Shown: one piece after another, positions 39,292 to 43,376 of the stretch | Layout of the letters: each line of letters opens with the position of its first letter | Position numbering within the stretch: position 1 is the stretch's first letter | DNA from: JACVRW01 sp046735115 | Lineage (GTDB): Bacteria; Actinomycetota; Thermoleophilia; Solirubrobacterales; Thermoleophilaceae | DNA length: 43,376 nucleotides | Assembly (NCBI GenBank): GCA_046735115.1 | Contig: JBKPSR010000044.1 | Span: forward strand, 1-43,376 | Direction: 5' to 3' | Translations under genes and position numbers: made by a program | The notes under the pieces: model-generated | What the model saw: the letters and a program-made list of their open reading frames with translations, nothing else | What the model was told of the DNA's origin: nothing | Databases searched by the model: none

Positions 39292-41520
39292 CTACGCGGC
39301 CTGAGGCAGCTCCTCGGGCCGCGGCTCCGGCTCCGGCGCGGGCGTCTCACCCTCGAGCGCCGGGCCCTTCGGCAGCCACTCGAGCCAGCTCGGCAGGTAC
39401 CAGTTCCAGTCGCCGAGCAGCTTCATCGTCGCGGGCAGCAGCACGCCGCGCACCAAAGTGGCGTCGATCAGGACCGCCGCGGCCAGGCCCACGCCGAACT
39501 GCTTCATGTCGATGAACGAGAGCGTCGCGAAGATCGCGAACACCCCGACCATGACGAGGGCGGCGGCGCTCACCACGGCGGCCGTCGACTTGATGCCGTG
39601 GCTGACCGCCTCCGGCGTCGGCTCACCGCGGTCCACCGCCTCCCTGATCCGGCTCAGGATGAACACGTGGTAGTCCATCGAGAGGCCGAACAGGATCACG
39701 AACAGCATCAGCGGGAACCACGCGGTGATCGCTCCGGTGGAGTGGAACCCGAGCAGGCTCTCGAGGTTGCCGTCCTGGAAGACCCACGTGACGATCCCGA
39801 GCGCGGCGGCCACCGACAGCACGTTCAGCAGGATCGCCTTGACGGGGATCACGATCGACCGGAACGTCACCAAGAGCAGCAGGAACGCCACCGAGAAGAC
39901 GAACGCGAACACGAGCCAGATGCGTGCGGCCATCAGGTCGTTGAAGTCGACCGAGCCGGCCGTGAACCCGGTCACGCCGACGACCTTGCCGCTCGACACC
40001 GCGCCGAACACGTCGGGTACGACGTCCTCGCGCAGCGTCTTCACGGCGTCCATCGAGCGCTCGTCGGTCCCGGTGCCCGCCAGCGGCACCTCGACCACCG
40101 CCAGCTCTCCGTCGCGGCTCACCTCGACGGTCACCGGCTCCTGGAACTCGTTCGATTCGCGCGCGACCTGGCGCATCTCCTGCACCGCCTGGCGGATCTG
40201 AGCCGGGTCGAGGCTCTTGCCCTGGACGACGATGTCCGCGCTGAAGGTCTCGCCCGGGAAGGCGGCCTGCATGCGGTCGTAGGTCTTCATGACCGCCAGC
40301 GAGCGCGGGAGGCCGTCCACGCCCGAGTCGGCGGTGTGGATGTGCAGCACCGGGATGGCCAGCGCAACCAGCACCGATCCGGCCGCGAGCATCGACACGA
40401 CCGGCCGCCTCAGCACCCGGTCGAGCACCCAGCCCCAGGCGCGCGCCTCGCCGGTCCTCCGCTCCGGCCGCATGAACGGCACGCGGCCCTTGTTCACGCG
40501 GTCGCCGAGCTTCGACAGGACCGCCGGGAGCACGGTCAGCGAGCCCACGACGGCGATCGCCACCACCAGGATCGTGCCGGTGGCGAACGACATGAACGTC
40601 GCCGCGCCGCCGAAGTACATGCCGGCCATCGCCGCGATCACGGTGATTCCGGACACCAGCACCGCACGGCCCGAGGTGGCGGCCGCAGCCTCGAGGGCGC
40701 CCTCCTCCGAGCGCCCGCGCGCGCGCTCCTCGCGCTCACGGCGCAGGTAGAACATCGAGTAGTCCACGCCAACCGCGAGCCCGATCAGGAGCACCACCGA
40801 GCTAATCGCCTCGTCGACCGGCCAGATCTGGCTGATCGGGCCGATGAGACCGATGGCAGCGGCCACGGCGGTGATCGCCAGCAGAAGCGGGACGAAGGCG
40901 GCCAGCAGGGCGCCGAACGCGAGGATCAGGATCACGAGCGTGATCGGCAGTGAGGTGACCTCGGCCCTGCGGAAGTCGTCCTCGAACGCCTTCGAAAGCG
41001 CCTTGTCGGCGCTGCCGTCGCCGAACTGCTCGATCCGGAAGCCCGGATGCTGCTTGGAGAGCGAGCTCACCGCGTTCAGCGACGGGTCGACCTTGTCCTC
41101 GGGGTTTGCGCCGGGAAGCTCGAACGTCACGAGCGCGGAGCGGCCGTCCTCGGACAGCTGGCCGGCGTTGCCTCGACCATAGGGGCCGCTCACGTTCTGC
41201 ACGTTCCTCGTGCGCTCGAGCCGCGCGACGACCTCGTTCGCGACGGCCCTGAACTCAGGGTCGTCGGTGCGGGTGCCGCCGCGGCTCTGGACCAGCACGC
41301 TCTCCGAGCCCTTGTCGGGGAAGTGGGCTGAGATCGCGTCGTCCGCGCGGCCCGACTCGCCGGTTCCGTTGTCGGAGTCGCTCAGCGTCTTGGTGCCTAC
41401 GGAGCCGCCGATCACGACGGCTGCGATGACAAAAGCGAGCCAGCCGAGGATCGCCTTCCTGCGGTGCTGGGCGCTCCAACGGCCGGCGCGCGCTGCGAGG
41501 TTGCGGGGAGAAGAGTCCAT
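39292..41520 (-). CDS. MMPL/RND family membrane transporter
   Basis: 742 residues from the ATG at 41520 (a TTG at 41541 is an alternative). Layout of an MMPL protein: one helix near the N-terminus (AILGWLAFVIAAVVIGGSVG), an extracytoplasmic domain, five helices containing LIGLAVGVDYSMFYLRREREERARG, a second extracytoplasmic domain, and a second five-helix set with LFGLSMDYHVFILSRIREAVDRG. The GxxxDY motifs in both halves are the proton-relay regions of this family. Exports lipids, siderophores or drugs; the cargo is unknown. The short Pro/Glu-rich tail after WLPKGPALEG is cytoplasmic. A close paralogue lies directly upstream. Confidence 0.94.
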   Translation of the reverse strand: MDSSPRNLAARAGRWSAQHRRKAILGWLAFVIAAVVIGGSVGTKTLSDSDNGTGESGRADDAISAHFPDKGSESVLVQSRGGTRTDDPEFRAVANEVVARLERTRNVQNVSGPYGRGNAGQLSEDGRSALVTFELPGANPEDKVDPSLNAVSSLSKQHPGFRIEQFGDGSADKALSKAFEDDFRRAEVTSLPITLVILILAFGALLAAFVPLLLAITAVAAAIGLIGPISQIWPVDEAISSVVLLIGLAVGVDYSMFYLRREREERARGRSEEGALEAAAATSGRAVLVSGITVIAAMAGMYFGGAATFMSFATGTILVVAIAVVGSLTVLPAVLSKLGDRVNKGRVPFMRPERRTGEARAWGWVLDRVLRRPVVSMLAAGSVLVALAIPVLHIHTADSGVDGLPRSLAVMKTYDRMQAAFPGETFSADIVVQGKSLDPAQIRQAVQEMRQVARESNEFQEPVTVEVSRDGELAVVEVPLAGTGTDERSMDAVKTLREDVVPDVFGAVSSGKVVGVTGFTAGSVDFNDLMAARIWLVFAFVFSVAFLLLLVTFRSIVIPVKAILLNVLSVAAALGIVTWVFQDGNLESLLGFHSTGAITAWFPLMLFVILFGLSMDYHVFILSRIREAVDRGEPTPEAVSHGIKSTAAVVSAAALVMVGVFAIFATLSFIDMKQFGVGLAAAVLIDATLVRGVLLPATMKLLGDWNWYLPSWLEWLPKGPALEGETPAPEPEPRPEELPQAA

Positions 41521-41528
41521 GAACGCGA

Positions 41529-41553
41529 GAATGGCGGGCAACGCCCGCCATTC
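41529..41553. other. Perfect hairpin between the two MMPL genes
   Basis: GAATGGCGGGC-AAC-GCCCGCCATTC: eleven-base perfect arms and a three-base loop, only eight bases upstream of the ATG at 41520 on the minus strand. It could terminate the upstream MMPL message, act as an RNA stabiliser, or mask the start region; a TTG start at 41541 would place most of it inside the coding region. Confidence 0.55.
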
Positions 41554-41584
41554 CCATTCGGTCTTCCGGTGTGTGGGGGTTCGG

Positions 41585-43376
41585 TTATCCGTACGCAGGC
41601 GCCACCTCCGGCTCCGGGGACACCTTCGGCAGCCAGCCGAGCTTGCTCGGCAGGAACCAGTTCCAGTCGCCGAGGAGCTTCATCGTGGCCGGGAGCAGGA
41701 TGCCGCGGATGATCGTGGCGTCGATCAGGACGGCGGCTCCGAGGCCGATGCCCAGTTGCTGCATCTGCGCCTCAGGCGACAGCGCGAACATCGAGAACAC
41801 GCCGACCATGACGACCGCCGCGCTCGTGACCACGCCGGCCGTGCTCTTGATCCCGTGAGCCACGGCGTCGCCGGTGCTCATTCCGCGATCGTATGCCTCG
41901 CGGACCCGGGTGAGGATGAACACGTGGTAGTCCATCGACAGCCCGAACAGGACCACGAACAGGAACAGCGGCAGCCATGCGGCGATGGGACCCTCGGTCA
42001 GGCCGAGCGACTTGCCGAGCCCGTGCTGGAACACCAGGGTGAGCAGGCCGTAGGCGGCGCCCACGGACAGCATGTTCAGCGCGATCGCCTTGAGCGGAAT
42101 GACGACCGAGCGGAAGGTGACCAGCAGCAGCAGGAACGCCGCCGACAGCACGAACGCGAACACGTAGGGGAGGTGACCGATCATGGCGTCGTTGAAGTCG
42201 CTCGTCGCGGCGGCCTCACCCGTTGTGTACGCCTCCACACCGTCGACCTTGCTGATGGTGTTCGGCACGATGTCGTCGCGCAGGGCGTCGACGGCCTTGT
42301 TCGACAGGTCGTCGGTGCCCTCACCCGTGGTCGGGAGCGCCACGATGGCGGCCGTCTTGTCGGGGCTCGTCTCGACGTTCGGCGTGCCCTCGAAGAGAGC
42401 GGGACGGGCGGCGGCCTCTGACTCGAGGGCCTTGATGCCCGACTCGACCTTCGCGGAGGTCACGTCCTTCGCCTTCACGACGACCATCTCGGCGCTGCCC
42501 TCGCTCGGGAAGGCGGCCTCGATCCGGTCCATCGTCTTCTCGACCGTCAGGTCCGACTTGTTGCCCGTGTCCTCCTGGAGGGAGGTCTGCATCCCGAGCA
42601 CCGGGACCGTCAGCGCGACGAGCACGCCGGCGGCAACGACGGCCGAGACGAGCGGACGGCGGAGGACCCGGTCGAGGACGCGGGACCAGATGCCCACGCC
42701 GCCGCGGTTCTTCAGCCGGCCGATGAAGGGAATACGGCCCTTCTCCACGCGATGGCCGAGCTTCGAGAGCGTGGCCGGCAGGACGGTGAGCGAGCCGAGC
42801 ATCGCGACGGCGACGACCATGATCGTGCCGGTCGCGAACGAGGCGAAATTCGAGATTCCGCCGAGGTACATGCCGCCCATGGCGACCATCACCGTGAAGC
42901 CGGAGATGAGCACGGCGCGACCGGAGGTGGCGGCGGCAGCCTCGATGGCCGCGTTCGACTCACGTCCGGCAGCACGCTCCTCGCGCTCCCGCTTCAGGTA
43001 GAAGAGGCTGTAGTCCACGCCGACGGCCATGCCGCTCAGCAGGACGACCTCCATCACCGATCCATCGACCGGTGCGAGCTGGCTCACGGGGCCGAGCAGG
43101 CCGACCGTCGCGAGCACGCTGGTGAGGCCGAGCAGCACGGGGATACCCGCTGCGACGACCGCGCCGAACGTGAACATCAGGATCAGCAGGGTCAGGCCGA
43201 GGGTCAGGATGAGGGAGCGTGCGGCCTGCCCGTTGCTCTGCTCCTTCTGCGCCTTGGCGAGGCTGGCGTCACCGGCCTCGTCGATCCGGAGCTCCGGATG
43301 CGCCTTGGCGGCACCCTGAACGGCGGCCAGCGTGTTGACCACTGTCTTGTCGGTGGCCTCGTTGTCGCCCTTGAGG
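41585..43376 (-). CDS. MMPL/RND family membrane transporter, C-terminal part (cut by window edge)
   Basis: About 597 residues are visible; the frame stays open to the right edge, so the N-terminal helix and part of the first extracytoplasmic domain are missing. It has LLSGMAVGVDYSLFYLKREREERAAG in the first membrane set and LFGLSMDYHVFILTRVREAYDRGMS in the second, and the same C-terminal LLGDWNWFLPSKLGWLPKV as its neighbour (LLGDWNWYLPSWLEWLPKG), so the two arose by tandem duplication. The extracytoplasmic domains differ much more, suggesting different cargo. The stop is TAA, rare among the genes of this window, 64 bases before the next start. Confidence 0.94.
   Translation of the reverse strand, partial: LKGDNEATDKTVVNTLAAVQGAAKAHPELRIDEAGDASLAKAQKEQSNGQAARSLILTLGLTLLILMFTFGAVVAAGIPVLLGLTSVLATVGLLGPVSQLAPVDGSVMEVVLLSGMAVGVDYSLFYLKREREERAAGRESNAAIEAAAATSGRAVLISGFTVMVAMGGMYLGGISNFASFATGTIMVVAVAMLGSLTVLPATLSKLGHRVEKGRIPFIGRLKNRGGVGIWSRVLDRVLRRPLVSAVVAAGVLVALTVPVLGMQTSLQEDTGNKSDLTVEKTMDRIEAAFPSEGSAEMVVVKAKDVTSAKVESGIKALESEAAARPALFEGTPNVETSPDKTAAIVALPTTGEGTDDLSNKAVDALRDDIVPNTISKVDGVEAYTTGEAAATSDFNDAMIGHLPYVFAFVLSAAFLLLLVTFRSVVIPLKAIALNMLSVGAAYGLLTLVFQHGLGKSLGLTEGPIAAWLPLFLFVVLFGLSMDYHVFILTRVREAYDRGMSTGDAVAHGIKSTAGVVTSAAVVMVGVFSMFALSPEAQMQQLGIGLGAAVLIDATIIRGILLPATMKLLGDWNWFLPSKLGWLPKVSPEPEVAPAYG

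Overview
The window is high-GC DNA (about 70% by eye) with dense gene packing, many ATGA/GTGA start-stop overlaps, frequent GTG starts and almost no intergenic space. Gene content (TetR and IclR regulators, many acyl-CoA dehydrogenases, MMPL transporters, CocE-type hydrolase) and promoter style (TANNNT hexamers six bases before the start codon, implying leaderless mRNAs) point to an actinobacterium. A secreted phosphodiesterase with a Cys-paired beta tail, a C-terminally anchored solute-binding protein and GGGGTCAGACCCC palindromes make me favour the class Thermoleophilia (Solirubrobacterales/Gaiellales); this is inference from memory of such genomes, not a search result. No rRNA, tRNA, CRISPR array or insertion sequence was seen.

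Left part (1-11.8 kb). A leftward operon runs hypothetical protein, acyl-CoA dehydrogenase, NDP-forming acyl-CoA synthetase, flavin amine oxidase (cut by the edge). It diverges from a Rieske oxygenase coupled to a TetR gene. A second TetR gene leads a complete PotDBCA-type polyamine/amine ABC importer, which faces a class III aminotransferase. The synthetase gene carries an in-frame 32-bp tandem repeat of palindromes.

Middle (11.9-29.1 kb). A secreted glycerophosphodiesterase, a DmpA-type P1 peptidase and a small P-loop protein are followed by a long rightward run: histone-deacetylase-fold acetylpolyamine amidohydrolase, S9 peptidase, a full Dpp/Opp-type peptide importer and an aldehyde dehydrogenase. 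Opposite lies IclR - DadA/PuuB-type oxidase - class III aminotransferase, divergent from a second Rieske oxygenase. Together these genes look like uptake, deacylation, oxidation/transamination and aldehyde oxidation of amines or amino-acyl conjugates (polyamine-like compounds are the best guess).

Right part (29.1-43.4 kb). A leftward operon of two acyl-CoA dehydrogenases (one short, one long), a class III CoA-transferase and a CocE/NonD hydrolase starts from a clear promoter with a near-perfect palindrome at its start codon. Then come two membrane proteins of unknown function, a DUF4331 protein, an unexplained roughly 460-bp gap holding a 60-nt inverted repeat, a cNMP/CBS/DUF294 signalling protein, a strong bidirectional terminator, and two tandem MMPL transporters (the second cut by the right edge).
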